From: Bacteroidota bacterium
GTDB taxonomy: Bacteria > Bacteroidota > Bacteroidia > 2-12-FULL-35-15
Length of the DNA: 64,000 nt
Direction of reading: 5' to 3'
Assembly (NCBI GenBank): GCA_947469885.1
Contig: CANIQT010000018.1
Location: forward strand, 19,568 to 83,567
Part shown: piece after piece, positions 27,463 to 36,048 of the stretch
Numbering within the stretch: position 1 is the stretch's first letter
Layout: the number at the start of each line of letters is the position of its first letter
Position numbers and translations under genes: made by a program
The notes under the pieces: generated by a model
Databases searched by the model: none
What the model was told of the DNA's origin: nothing
The model's input: only the letters and a program-made list of their open reading frames with translations

Positions 27463-27624
27463 GGTAAACGAGGACTAGAGTGGCTGGGCTTAGTGTTTTT
27501 TTATTGTTTTGTAAGCTACGCTTACCTGTTTTCGCTTTTATGTTGGAAAGCTTAGCTTAGCTTACCTTATTAACCAAACACTAAACTTTCTTTATTTGCC
27601 TGTCCGTTAGCTTAGCGCGTAAGG
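27463..27624. mobile_element. MITE-like repeat, copy 3
   Basis: About 160 bp, homologous to copies 1 and 2 from GGGCTTAGTGTTTTTTTATT onward; the left end is eroded. The right end GTTAGCTTAGCGCGTAAGGG matches the other copies. It begins at the stop codon of the preceding gene. Confidence 0.6.
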
Positions 27625-27667
27625 GATTTACTGGGTTATTTCATTTTATTACATCCTATATATTTCA

Positions 27668-30541
27668 TTACCCCATCATTCCATTAACAAACACATCCAC
27701 ATATTCTTTCATTTTGCTGATGATGCGTTCCGCTATTTCACGGGCTTTTAATACGCTTGGTCTGTCGCCAAGGCATTTTATTACATCATCATTCAATGGG
27801 TCTTGTCCGCTGAATATATATGTTTCAATTAATGCTTTAAATTGTTCTTTGTCCAGATGTTCTTCATCACATAGTTTGGCTAATGCCAATACTTTCTGGT
27901 CTTTCCAGTATTGTTCAAATTCATCAGGTATGTTGTTAGCGTCTGCAATGTGTGGCAAGTTTTCATCAATGAATTTTTCAATTAACTCGCGTTTACTTCT
28001 CAATTGAATATCTCCGCCAAGCAAATCCATTATTGCTTTTTTCTGTTGCTCTGCTTCTGATTTTTTGGCGTTTTTAAGTTTTGCTAATAGCTGAAGTATG
28101 TAGGCAACATTAATCGTATCACGGTGTATTAGTTCCAATTCAAAATCAACATCATCCAATATGGATGTTTTTTCTTTTGCTGTGTCTCGTTTTACTTTTT
28201 CGTACAAATCAAGGTACTTACTTTTGTATTCCTCAAAGGTTTGTTCATCTATTCCCAAATCATCCCAACTGAAATCAGAGAAAGATTCCAAAACATTTTT
28301 TGCTCTCAGCAATGCCCTGAATGCCTGAATAAATGCCAGTTCATCTTCTTCACTTTTCAAATCATTCACACTGTCCACTGTTGGTGCAATTTTTAAGAGG
28401 TTTTGCAATGCCTCATTAAATTTTTTTGCAATGGCTTCGTAAGGTGGAATAATAATATCCTCTATTGGATTTTTGTTCGAGAACATAGTAACCGCCTCAT
28501 CAGTTGCTTTTTTAAGATTGCGGAAACACATAATGTTACCCTGCGATTTTTTTTCTCCCAATATTCTGTTCGTTCTCGAATAGGCTTGTATCAAGCCGTG
28601 ATGTCTTAAATTTTTATCTACGTATAATGTATTTACCTTTTTAGCATCAAAGCCTGTAAGCATCATTGCAACCACCAGCACAATATCCAAACGGTCTTTT
28701 TCATCATTAAAATCTTTTTTCTCCCTTTCCTTTAATCGTTTGCTGATGTCTTTAAAATAATTTTCGAATTGCTGGCTATCAGTAGTTGAAAAGGCTGTGC
28801 CATACATTTTATTATAATCGCCAATGTATTGTTCTAGTTTATCTCGTGTATGGCTGCTCTTATAGGCAACTGCCATTTCTGCTGCTAATCCTACTTCATC
28901 GTCACCCGGCAGATAATCCTGAGCATCTTCATCTTCTTCGTTAGCTCCGAAAGTAAAGATGGTGGCAATACGCAAATTGTGTTCTCCTGATTCTTTCTTC
29001 TTTTTAAAAATATCGTAATACTGAATTAAATTATCAATGCTGTTAACAGCAAACAATGATGAAAATTCTTTGTTAAATGTTTTTTGATGGTGGTGGTTAA
29101 TAATGTAATCAGCAATTTTCTCCAATCGTGCAGGAGAATTAATTACTTCTGCTTTATCAATATCTTCCACCTCAATATCAATAAATGTATTTCCTTTTTG
29201 TTTGTACCTGCCTATGTATTCAATTCCGAACCTCAATACATTTTCATCACTTATGGCATCTGTTATTACATATTTATGAAGACATTCGCCAAACAAATCT
29301 TTGGTGGTGCGTTTGCCATATTCATTCTTACTTGCATTTTCGGCAAATATGGGTGTGCCTGTGAAACCAAACAATTGACTTTTTAGAAAATATTTTACTA
29401 TCCTATCGTGTGTTTCGCCAAACTGGGTGCGATGACATTCGTCAAAAATGAAAACAATCTTTTTGTTTTTCAAGCCCGACAATTTACTTTCATAATTTGC
29501 TTTGCTTATGGCGTTGTTTAGTTTCTGAATGGTGGTAAGCACCAGTTTGGTATCATCTGTTAATTGCCTTACTAATGATGTGGTGTTATTAGTAACATCC
29601 ACGCTGTCTTTTTTAAAACTATTAAACTCCAGCATGGTTTGATAATCCAAATCTTTACGGTCCACCACAAACACTACCTTGTGAACTCCCGGCAAATCCA
29701 TAATTATTTGGCTTGCCTTAAAGGAGGTTAATGTTTTTCCTGAACCTGTGGTATGCCATATATAGCCACTATCATTACCCGATGAAACTTGTTTAATGAT
29801 TGCTTCCGCTGCAAAATATTGGTAGGGGCGAAATATCATCATATTTTTAAATGTTTCGTTCATCACCACATAATGCGAAATCATTTTACCTAAATGATTA
29901 GGATTTAAAAATTCGTTTGCAAATGCTGTCAGGTTAGTAATGTTCCTGTTGTGTTCATCCGCCCAGTAAAACGTTTGTTTTACTGATTGCAACGAATTGT
30001 TGGCAAGATATTTTGTATTGACACCATTACTGATAATGAACATCTGCACATATTGAAACAAACCATTATTGCTCCAGAATGAGTGCAGTTGATAACGATT
30101 GATTTGATTAAATGCCTCCTTTATTTCAATTCCTGTTCGTTTCAATTCTATCTGAACCAACGGCAAACCGTTAACCAAAATGGTAACATCATACCTGTTC
30201 AGAAACGAACCTTGTTGTTGTACCTGATTGGTTATCTGGAATAAATTTTTATTCCAATCCTCATTATCAAAAAAACGAATCCAGATTGTTTTTTTATTTT
30301 CCCTTTGAATCGGAAACCTATCCCGCAACGTTTTTGCCTTTTCAAACACATTGCCTTTGGCAAGGTGATTTATTATTGCCTCAAATTCTTTAGGGGTGAA
30401 GGTGGTATTATTAAATCTTTCTAATTGCGATTTTAGGTTGCTCAACAGGGCATCACCGTCCTGAATCTTTACCGATTCATATCCCAATCCAATCAATTGT
30501 TTGATTAAATTTTGTTCTAATATGGCTTCTGATAATTTCAT
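27668..30541 (-). CDS. hsdR: Type I restriction enzyme R subunit (HsdR)
   Basis: A 957-residue motor/nuclease subunit that cleaves unmodified DNA after translocation. The N-terminal nuclease domain (about 1-230) includes YDVTILVNGLPLVQIELKRT, the Asp...ExK nuclease core. The helicase part shows Walker A WHTTGSGKTLTSFKAS, VFIFDECHRTQFG and LFGFTGTPIF, then DRLDIVLVVAMMLTGFDAKK and LIQAYSRTNRILGEKKSQGN. Length is normal and the frame intact. It is the last gene of hsdM-hsdS-RAYT-hsdR, separated from hsdS by a transposase gene. Confidence 0.9.
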   Translation of the reverse strand: MKLSEAILEQNLIKQLIGLGYESVKIQDGDALLSNLKSQLERFNNTTFTPKEFEAIINHLAKGNVFEKAKTLRDRFPIQRENKKTIWIRFFDNEDWNKNLFQITNQVQQQGSFLNRYDVTILVNGLPLVQIELKRTGIEIKEAFNQINRYQLHSFWSNNGLFQYVQMFIISNGVNTKYLANNSLQSVKQTFYWADEHNRNITNLTAFANEFLNPNHLGKMISHYVVMNETFKNMMIFRPYQYFAAEAIIKQVSSGNDSGYIWHTTGSGKTLTSFKASQIIMDLPGVHKVVFVVDRKDLDYQTMLEFNSFKKDSVDVTNNTTSLVRQLTDDTKLVLTTIQKLNNAISKANYESKLSGLKNKKIVFIFDECHRTQFGETHDRIVKYFLKSQLFGFTGTPIFAENASKNEYGKRTTKDLFGECLHKYVITDAISDENVLRFGIEYIGRYKQKGNTFIDIEVEDIDKAEVINSPARLEKIADYIINHHHQKTFNKEFSSLFAVNSIDNLIQYYDIFKKKKESGEHNLRIATIFTFGANEEDEDAQDYLPGDDEVGLAAEMAVAYKSSHTRDKLEQYIGDYNKMYGTAFSTTDSQQFENYFKDISKRLKEREKKDFNDEKDRLDIVLVVAMMLTGFDAKKVNTLYVDKNLRHHGLIQAYSRTNRILGEKKSQGNIMCFRNLKKATDEAVTMFSNKNPIEDIIIPPYEAIAKKFNEALQNLLKIAPTVDSVNDLKSEEDELAFIQAFRALLRAKNVLESFSDFSWDDLGIDEQTFEEYKSKYLDLYEKVKRDTAKEKTSILDDVDFELELIHRDTINVAYILQLLAKLKNAKKSEAEQQKKAIMDLLGGDIQLRSKRELIEKFIDENLPHIADANNIPDEFEQYWKDQKVLALAKLCDEEHLDKEQFKALIETYIFSGQDPLNDDVIKCLGDRPSVLKAREIAERIISKMKEYVDVFVNGMMG

Positions 30542-30566
30542 ATTTTATTTTGGGCTGTGTTATTTT

Positions 30567-30591
30567 GGGCGGAGGTAAACCCCGCCCGTAC
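30567..30591. repeat. REP-like hairpin between RAYT and hsdR
   Basis: GGGCGGAGGTAAACCCCGCC is a GC-rich palindromic unit in AT-rich DNA, the same family as the units inside and upstream of the transposase gene. Confidence 0.65.
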
Positions 30592-30595
30592 GCAT

Positions 30596-31333
30596 TTATG
30601 AATAAAATTTATCGTCTTTCCAATTTTTTGGATTATTGATTATATATTCCGAAATTTTCAAATATGATTTTTCATCACGAATAATATTTTCGTGATAATT
30701 GCGTTGCCATAATTTACCCAAACGTTTATTTTGTTGATTACAAATATCAATACATTCATTTGTTACCAATGATTTGTATGCGCCAATGATATTGCCGACC
30801 GTTGCATTTGTAGGGGCGACCCTTGCGGTCGCCCTATCAATATCCCCCACGTCATTTTGTAGGGGCAACCCTTGCGGTTGCCCATTTTGGTTGTTTGTAT
30901 TATTTAGGGCAGGGGTAAACCCAGCCCCTACCGGTTCCCCATTGTTTATTTGCGGTTGTTCGTTTTCATTTAGGGTAGGGGTAAACCCTACCCCTACGGT
31001 GGTTGTGTTGGTGGTATTGGGGGCGGGGGTAAACCCCGCCCCTACATTATGCAATACAATAATTCCGTGCATATGGTTTGGCATTATTTGAAATACATCC
31101 AATTCGAAATTCGGAAATCGTTCGGGTAATTTTGCCCATTCATTATATGCAATTGTTCCAATTTCATTTAAATTTATTTGGGCGGAGGCAAGCCCCGCCC
31201 CTACGATTTCTCCAAACCGACATTGCATATCCTGGCAACAAATGGTTATGAAATACGCACCTGCCTGCGAATAATCATACCCTTTCAATCGGATGGATTT
31301 GCGATGGTGAATATTTGGATTGTAATTATTCAT
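30596..31333 (-). CDS. REP-associated tyrosine transposase (RAYT, Y1/IS200-like)
   Basis: A 245-residue single-strand DNA transposase of the HUH class. It begins with HHRKSIRLKGYDYSQAGAYF, has the HUH motif MPNHMHGIIVL at about 87-97, and the catalytic-tyrosine helix GAYKSLVTNE at about 189-198. The C-terminus (LWQRNYHENIIRDEKSYLKI) is typical. Between the two motifs lies an extra segment of about 75 residues (VGAGFTPAPN, VGVGFTPTLN, VGAGFTPALN and others) made entirely of in-frame REP-like DNA; another unit encodes VGAGLASAQ near residue 46. The core is intact, so it may be active. It interrupts the hsd operon. Confidence 0.85.
   Translation of the reverse strand: MNNYNPNIHHRKSIRLKGYDYSQAGAYFITICCQDMQCRFGEIVGAGLASAQINLNEIGTIAYNEWAKLPERFPNFELDVFQIMPNHMHGIIVLHNVGAGFTPAPNTTNTTTVGVGFTPTLNENEQPQINNGEPVGAGFTPALNNTNNQNGQPQGLPLQNDVGDIDRATARVAPTNATVGNIIGAYKSLVTNECIDICNQQNKRLGKLWQRNYHENIIRDEKSYLKISEYIINNPKNWKDDKFYS
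30810..31204. repeat. Six REP-like palindromes inside the RAYT gene
   Basis: Units at 30810-30836 and 30859-30884 (GTAGGGGCGACCCTTGCGGT type) and at 30907-30931, 30972-30997, 31021-31045 and 31180-31204 (GGGCGGGGGTAAACCCCGCC type). All lie in the coding frame without a stop. Complementary third-position changes keep the stems paired, for example CAGGGGTAAACCCAG versus TAGGGGTAAACCCTA-like arms. Confidence 0.8.
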
Positions 31334-31365
31334 TTATTTAATTTTTATTCCGTTGGGTGGGTAAA

Positions 31366-31500
31366 GGGCGGGGGTAAACCCCGCCCCTACACAAACATTT
31401 GTTGCAACAACCCTTTTTTAAATCCCTGTATTCCCGTTATTTCTTTTTTTATGGTTTCTATCTTTTTATCTATTGATGTTAAATATTTCGCGATTTTTGT
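31366..31500 (-). pseudogene. Duplicated hsdS 3' end with its REP unit
   Basis: 31366-31390 is a REP-like hairpin and 31388-31500 encodes KYLTSIDKKIETIKKEITGI, QGFKKGLLQQMFV and stop, nearly identical to the end of the intact hsdS at 31667-31800, where a REP unit also carries the stop codon. The duplicated block lies just downstream of hsdS. Confidence 0.75.
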
Positions 31501-31501
31501 T

Positions 31502-31690
31502 TGGGCACCCCTTGCGGGTGCCCCGCCCTATCTATTAATTAATATTTTGTTGTACGGGCGACCCTTGCGGTCGCCCTATTTGAATTTTCATTTTATTTTT
31601 GGGCATCCGCATTATCATTTTGGGCATCCACAAGGGATGCCCCTACATTATGCCCATTATTATTTTGGGCGGGGGTAAACCCCGCCCCTA
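31502..31690. repeat. Four REP-like hairpins after hsdS
   Basis: Units at 31502-31530, 31551-31578, 31622-31645 and 31667-31690. The last one contributes the hsdS stop codon. With the units in the RAYT gene this makes at least twelve within 1.2 kb. Confidence 0.75.
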
Positions 31691-32968
31691 CACAAACATT
31701 TGTTGCAACAATCCTTTTTTAAATCCCTGGGTTGCCGTTATTTCTTTTTTTATTGTTTCTATCTTTTTATCTATTGATGTTAAATATTTCGCGATTTTTT
31801 TTTGTTCGGGTAGGGAAGGGATAATTAGATTGATATTAAAAAAATCATTTAACCCAATATTTAATAACCCGTGATTCCTTGCACCTTCTTGTGCTACCTT
31901 TTCAATTTCTGAATTTTGATAACCATTCTCAAAATATTGTTCCATAAAACTCAATGAGACATTATTATTAAATCTGAAACAAATATATAAGGTAGAAACA
32001 ACACCTTTGTCATAATTAATTAATCTCTTTATAGCACCCATTGGATATCCCTTTGAATAACTTTTGTTGTATGCGAATTCATCTTTTTCCAATAAATAAT
32101 AATTTGTAACATCTTTTGCTGACACAGATTTATTGAAATATTCTAATTGATTTACTAATCCATTTTGTGCAGATATTGTAAGAACATTTAAATTATTCTC
32201 TTTGTTTTTTCGTGAAACTCTTACCGCAACCTCCCCCAACCTTTTCTCCTCCCATTCCTCATACTCCTTCCCCTTCTCATCTTTAAACCTCAATTTACCA
32301 GAAAACAATTGTTGCATCACACCTTTTTTGTAGTGTTCCAGCAATTCTTTTTTGCGGGTTAGTTGCTGTATCTTTTCATCTACTGATGATAAAAAGGATG
32401 CGATTTTTTTTTGTTCAGGGAGGGTAGGGAATGGAAAAATTAATTTTCTTAATTCGACCATTGTCAATGCTCGTTGAGTAGAGCCAATAGAAGTTTTTTC
32501 TATGTCTAATTTTTTGACTTCAAGTATTATTTCAAGGAATGCAGGAGATTCTGAAATTTTCCTAAACCAAATAAGATTTCCATCTTTAAAATAAAATTTA
32601 TCATCATTCTTAATTCGTAAAACATTTCCTAATGTTCCTACAGCAGTCATTAAAATATCATCCTTTTGAGGCACACCATACTTTTCTCTAAATTCATTAT
32701 AAGCTTTCTCACTTATGTATAGAATATCATTTGGAACAATGTTTTTCTTTAATTCTGAAATTTCTTTACCTCTAAAAAAAGGAATACCAATATTTACATA
32801 GTCCGAAAGATAAACACGTTTGCTTGATGTTAATTCGGAAATCTTACCAATATTTTTTCTTGCCCATTCCCCCTCAAACCCCTTAAACCTCAATTCAGGA
32901 ACTAATTTACTTCGACTCCGCTCAGCACGAGTTGTTTTTGTTTTATATAAAACTTTCGCTTCTTCCAT
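31688..32968 (-). CDS. hsdS: Type I restriction enzyme S (specificity) subunit
   Basis: A 426-residue DNA-recognition subunit with two target-recognition domains separated by conserved helices: LPEQKKIASFLSSVDEKIQQ then LTRKKELLEHYKKGVMQQLF ends the first, and SLPEQKKIAKYLTSIDKKIE with FKKGLLQQMFV ends the second. It starts three bases after the hsdM stop. The N-terminus contains an in-frame dispersed repeat encoding RAERSRS (32909-32931). The stop codon lies in a REP-like hairpin and the 3' end is duplicated downstream. Its target sequence cannot be predicted by eye. Confidence 0.9.
   Translation of the reverse strand: MEEAKVLYKTKTTRAERSRSKLVPELRFKGFEGEWARKNIGKISELTSSKRVYLSDYVNIGIPFFRGKEISELKKNIVPNDILYISEKAYNEFREKYGVPQKDDILMTAVGTLGNVLRIKNDDKFYFKDGNLIWFRKISESPAFLEIILEVKKLDIEKTSIGSTQRALTMVELRKLIFPFPTLPEQKKIASFLSSVDEKIQQLTRKKELLEHYKKGVMQQLFSGKLRFKDEKGKEYEEWEEKRLGEVAVRVSRKNKENNLNVLTISAQNGLVNQLEYFNKSVSAKDVTNYYLLEKDEFAYNKSYSKGYPMGAIKRLINYDKGVVSTLYICFRFNNNVSLSFMEQYFENGYQNSEIEKVAQEGARNHGLLNIGLNDFFNINLIIPSLPEQKKIAKYLTSIDKKIETIKKEITATQGFKKGLLQQMFV
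32909..32931. repeat. Dispersed repeat TTCGACTCCGCTCAGC inside hsdS
   Basis: ACTTCGACTCCGCTCAGCAC sits in frame near the hsdS start. The same core occurs twice in hsdM at 33297-33339, and a related sequence in intergenic DNA at 16881 and 41760. Confidence 0.6.
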
Positions 32969-32971
32969 AAA

Positions 32972-34570
32972 CTAAAACGGTGTATCTATTCCTAATTGTT
33001 TGCAATAATCGGCAATCACAGCATCTGTTATTTTTATTTCCTTTTCCAATTTTTTTAATTCGCTGGAAACTGATGATAAATCAATTGTTTCTTCTTCTTC
33101 AAATGTATCTACATATCGAGGTATGTTCAGGTTATAATCGTTTTCGGCTATTTCGCTCAACAATGCCTCGTGGCTGTATTTGTCAGTCTTGGTGCGGTTT
33201 TTATAGGTATCAATTATTCTATCAATATCCTCTGAACGCAATACATTTTGTGTTTTCACTTTTTCAAAATGTTGGCTTGCATCTATAAACAATACGCTTC
33301 GACTCCGCTCAGCGTGAACGCTTCCAGTCCGCTCAGCGTCCTTTTTTCTATCTTTCTTCAATACCAAAATGCAGGTAGGAATACCCGTACCATAAAATAT
33401 ATTGGATGGCAAACCAATTACAGCATCCAGATAATTCTTTTCTTTTATAAGGTATTCGCGTATATGTCCTTCGGCACCACCACGAAACAGCACACCATGA
33501 GGCAACACACATGCCATGGTACCGTTATCGTCTAGCTGATGTATCATGTGCTGCACAAAAGCAAAGTCGGCTGTGCCTTTGGGTGCTAACCGTCCGTAAG
33601 GCGCATAGCGGTCGTCACTCATAAACAGAGGGCTTGCGCTCCACTCGGCACTGAAAGGAGGATTGGCTACTATGGCTTCGAACCGCATATCAAAATGCTG
33701 TGGTCGTTCCAGCGTATCTTCATTCTTGATGTCAAACTTTTTATAATGCACATCGTGCATAATCATATTCATCCGGCAAAGGTTATACGTAGTAGGGTTG
33801 CTTTCCTGTCCGTAAAAAGCAGAAACTTCTTTCACTTCCTTTGCGACCCGCAATAATAAAGAGCCAGAGCCGCAGGTAGGGTCGTACACGCTTTTTAGTT
33901 TTGTTTTGCCCACAGTTACCAATCGTGCCAATACCATACTTACCTGCTGTGGTGTATAAAACTCACCTGCTTTTTTGCCTGCACCGCTTGCAAACTTCCC
34001 AATCAAATATTCGTACGCATCGCCAAGCACATCGCTGGTAGTATTCTGCAAATCAAAATCAACTTCCTTTAAGTGCGATAGCACTTTTACTATCAATTCG
34101 TTTTTATCGTTTTCGGTTTTGCCCAACTTATAGCTTGTCAAATCAAGGTCATCAAAAAGGTGTCCGAAATCTTCTTCGCTTTCGCTGCCCATAGTACTTT
34201 GCTGAATACTGTTGAGCACTGCCGTAAGGTCGGTTAATATAAATTTGCTTTTACCTTCTGCATTTCCACGCCTCGCCAGCTCACCAAACAGTTCACTGGG
34301 CTTTAAGAAATACCCAAGTTTGTTAAGTGCCTGTGCTTTTATTTCTGCCAGGTATATTTTACTTTCCTTATGTGTTTCTATTTCATCATACGTTAGTTTA
34401 TCCGGCTTCAATATATCATTGGCATAGGTATTCATCTTTTCACTGAGGTATTTATAAAAGATAAATCCAAGTATATAATCCCTGAAATCGTCCGGGTTAA
34501 TCTTGCCACGCAGGGTGTCGGCTATTTTCCAAAGTTGTTGTTCAAGTAGTTGTTTTTTATCGTCAGCCAT
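32972..34570 (-). CDS. hsdM: Type I restriction enzyme M subunit (HsdM)
   Basis: A 532-residue N6-adenine methyltransferase that protects host DNA as an M2S complex. It has the HsdM helical N-terminus (LWKIADTLRGKINPDDFRDY), SAM motif YDPTCGSGSLLLRVAKEV, and catalytic VANPPFSAEW. After CILVLKKDRKK an extra piece (DAERTGSVHAERSRS) interrupts the usual link to VLFIDASQHFEKVK; the DNA there is a dispersed repeat at 33297-33339. All catalytic motifs are intact. It is the first gene of the operon. Two direct repeats with hairpins precede it. Confidence 0.9.
   Translation of the reverse strand: MADDKKQLLEQQLWKIADTLRGKINPDDFRDYILGFIFYKYLSEKMNTYANDILKPDKLTYDEIETHKESKIYLAEIKAQALNKLGYFLKPSELFGELARRGNAEGKSKFILTDLTAVLNSIQQSTMGSESEEDFGHLFDDLDLTSYKLGKTENDKNELIVKVLSHLKEVDFDLQNTTSDVLGDAYEYLIGKFASGAGKKAGEFYTPQQVSMVLARLVTVGKTKLKSVYDPTCGSGSLLLRVAKEVKEVSAFYGQESNPTTYNLCRMNMIMHDVHYKKFDIKNEDTLERPQHFDMRFEAIVANPPFSAEWSASPLFMSDDRYAPYGRLAPKGTADFAFVQHMIHQLDDNGTMACVLPHGVLFRGGAEGHIREYLIKEKNYLDAVIGLPSNIFYGTGIPTCILVLKKDRKKDAERTGSVHAERSRSVLFIDASQHFEKVKTQNVLRSEDIDRIIDTYKNRTKTDKYSHEALLSEIAENDYNLNIPRYVDTFEEEETIDLSSVSSELKKLEKEIKITDAVIADYCKQLGIDTPF
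33297..33339. repeat. Dispersed repeat pair inside hsdM
   Basis: TTCGACTCCGCTCAGCGTGA followed by ACGCTTCCAGTCCGCTCAGC, two units of the same family in tandem and in frame. Confidence 0.6.
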
Positions 34571-34621
34571 AAAGTAATTAGCATTATTTTATTTTCCCCA
34601 AATGTATAAATATAAATCTCA

Positions 34622-34791
34622 ATAAAAAGAAAAGCCCGGATTTTTATTAGACGGTTTTAGTTTGGGCTTATATATAATAGGAGTTGTTGGTGAGAAACAC
34701 CAACAACGGCATTAAAAAGAAAACTCCGGATTTTTATTAGACGGTTTTAGTTTGGGCTTAAGAGTTGTTGGTGAAAACACCAACAACGGCA
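34622..34791. repeat. Two 80-90 bp direct repeats with hairpins upstream of hsdM
   Basis: Copies at 34622-34711 and 34712-34791 share GGATTTTTATTAGACGGTTT, TAGTTTGGGCTTA and the hairpin GTTGTTGGTG...CACCAACAAC followed by GGCA. The first copy also has AAGCCC/GGGCTT arms around the middle part. They occupy the only region where an hsdM promoter could lie. The rest of 34571-34947 has no visible gene. Confidence 0.7.
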
Positions 34792-34947
34792 GAATGTACC
34801 AATTTTTATTTTCCACTCAATAATTATTAAAAATGCACCATTTTGGGTGCATAATTTTTTTTAATTTGTATTTATATTCCTGCCCTTGTATTTAAGTTGA
34901 AAGGGTGTTCAAAAACACCAAAAAAGGCAAAAATATATCACTCTGTT

Positions 34948-35277
34948 TCAATCTCTGTTTCGTATTCCTATGTCATAACTATCATCATTATTGTATTCAA
35001 TATAATATTGTCCAGCATATTTTCCTTCCATTTTTTTACGTTGCATTTTTTCGTTTTGGTCTTTTACAAAATCTTCTCTTATTTTTTCGGGTGAGGTGTA
35101 TAATATATATAGTACCGTATTTAAAGATACTTTTCGGAAGGTTGCATAATGTTCTAAAGTGCAAACTTCGATTTTAAAATAAGCCTTGATTTCATTAATA
35201 ATGTCGTAGGCAATGGATTTTTTTACTTGTTCCAGTTGCTCCACCATTTCTTTTTTGAGGATAAGAGATACAGTCAT
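34948..35277 (-). CDS. Hypothetical protein
   Basis: A 109-residue protein from the ATG at 35277 (MTVSLILKKEMVEQLEQVKK); the frame extends further upstream but that part reads as a poor hydrophobic leader. The middle (YFKIEVCTLEHYATFRKVSL) and Asp/Tyr-rich tail (GQYYIEYNNDDSYDIGIRNR) match no family I know. Composition is like coding DNA. No neighbour gives a hint. Confidence 0.4.
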   Translation of the reverse strand: MTVSLILKKEMVEQLEQVKKSIAYDIINEIKAYFKIEVCTLEHYATFRKVSLNTVLYILYTSPEKIREDFVKDQNEKMQRKKMEGKYAGQYYIEYNNDDSYDIGIRNRD

Positions 35278-35539
35278 GATTATATTTATTTGAATCCTAA
35301 GGCTTGCGCAAAAGGAGCGGGTTTCAAAAAAAATAACTATAAAGGCTTTCAGCACTTGTCAAATCGTTAAGCAAATATATGATTTTCTTTTATTAGTTTA
35401 TATTTTCCGTTTTTTACCAATTTTTACCAATTTTTACCATTTACCCTTTTCGACTCTTGACAATAAAAAATCTCTTCCTACTCTTGTACCATAATTTTTG
35501 AAACAATAACTATTTATAAACTTAACACCCAAAAACAAA

Positions 35540-35707
35540 ATGGAAGAACAAGTAAAAGAAATTTTGAAAAAGAACGGTTACCAAGTATCCGACAAAGCTA
35601 ACTTATCAGACATGATAAAAATTATTAATCAATGGCAAAGTATTATTGGAATGCTGGACGATGCAAAAATTTTTATTCCGAGCAAAAGAAAAACGCTGGA
35701 CTTTTAA
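35540..35707 (+). CDS. Small hypothetical protein, 55 residues
   Basis: ATG at 35540 opens a 55-residue frame: MEEQVKEILKKNGYQVSDKA, then NLSDMIKIINQWQSIIGMLD and DAKIFIPSKRKTLDF. It has a regular helical pattern and a polar, gene-like composition, preceded by the A-rich ACACCCAAAAACAAA typical of Bacteroidota starts. I know no family. It lies just before the 21-bp repeat locus. Confidence 0.45.
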   Translation: MEEQVKEILKKNGYQVSDKANLSDMIKIINQWQSIIGMLDDAKIFIPSKRKTLDF

Positions 35708-35838
35708 TTTTTTAAAAAAATTTGACAAACAATGAACTATTATTCAATTACATTAAGAGAGAATATAACAATACTATCAGGGTATTTGTTTGTTTCATTT
35801 GTTTGTTCGATTGTTTTCTCAGAAAGTAAAACAATACA

Positions 35839-36048
35839 CTCAGAGAACATGTTGAAACTCTCAGAGAACAAGTGGAAACTCTCAGAGAACATACTTACAT
35901 TCTCAGAGAACATACTTACATTATCAGACAATAGTGTGATACTATCAGAGAATAAAATGAAACTGTCAGAGAATATAACTACACCGTTAGAGAATGACAC
36001 TACACCCTCAGAGAATACAATGAAACCCTCAGAGAATAGTTTAATTTT
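35839..36048. repeat. 21-bp tandem repeat, ten units
   Basis: Units with the core CTCAGAGAA repeat at exact 21-bp spacing from 35839; the other twelve bases vary widely. The plus strand is open as a seven-residue repeat LSENxxx after a hydrophobic stretch starting at the ATG at 35732 (127-residue frame in all). It could be a real repeat peptide or only a minisatellite; both strands are open because of the period. Confidence 0.8.
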
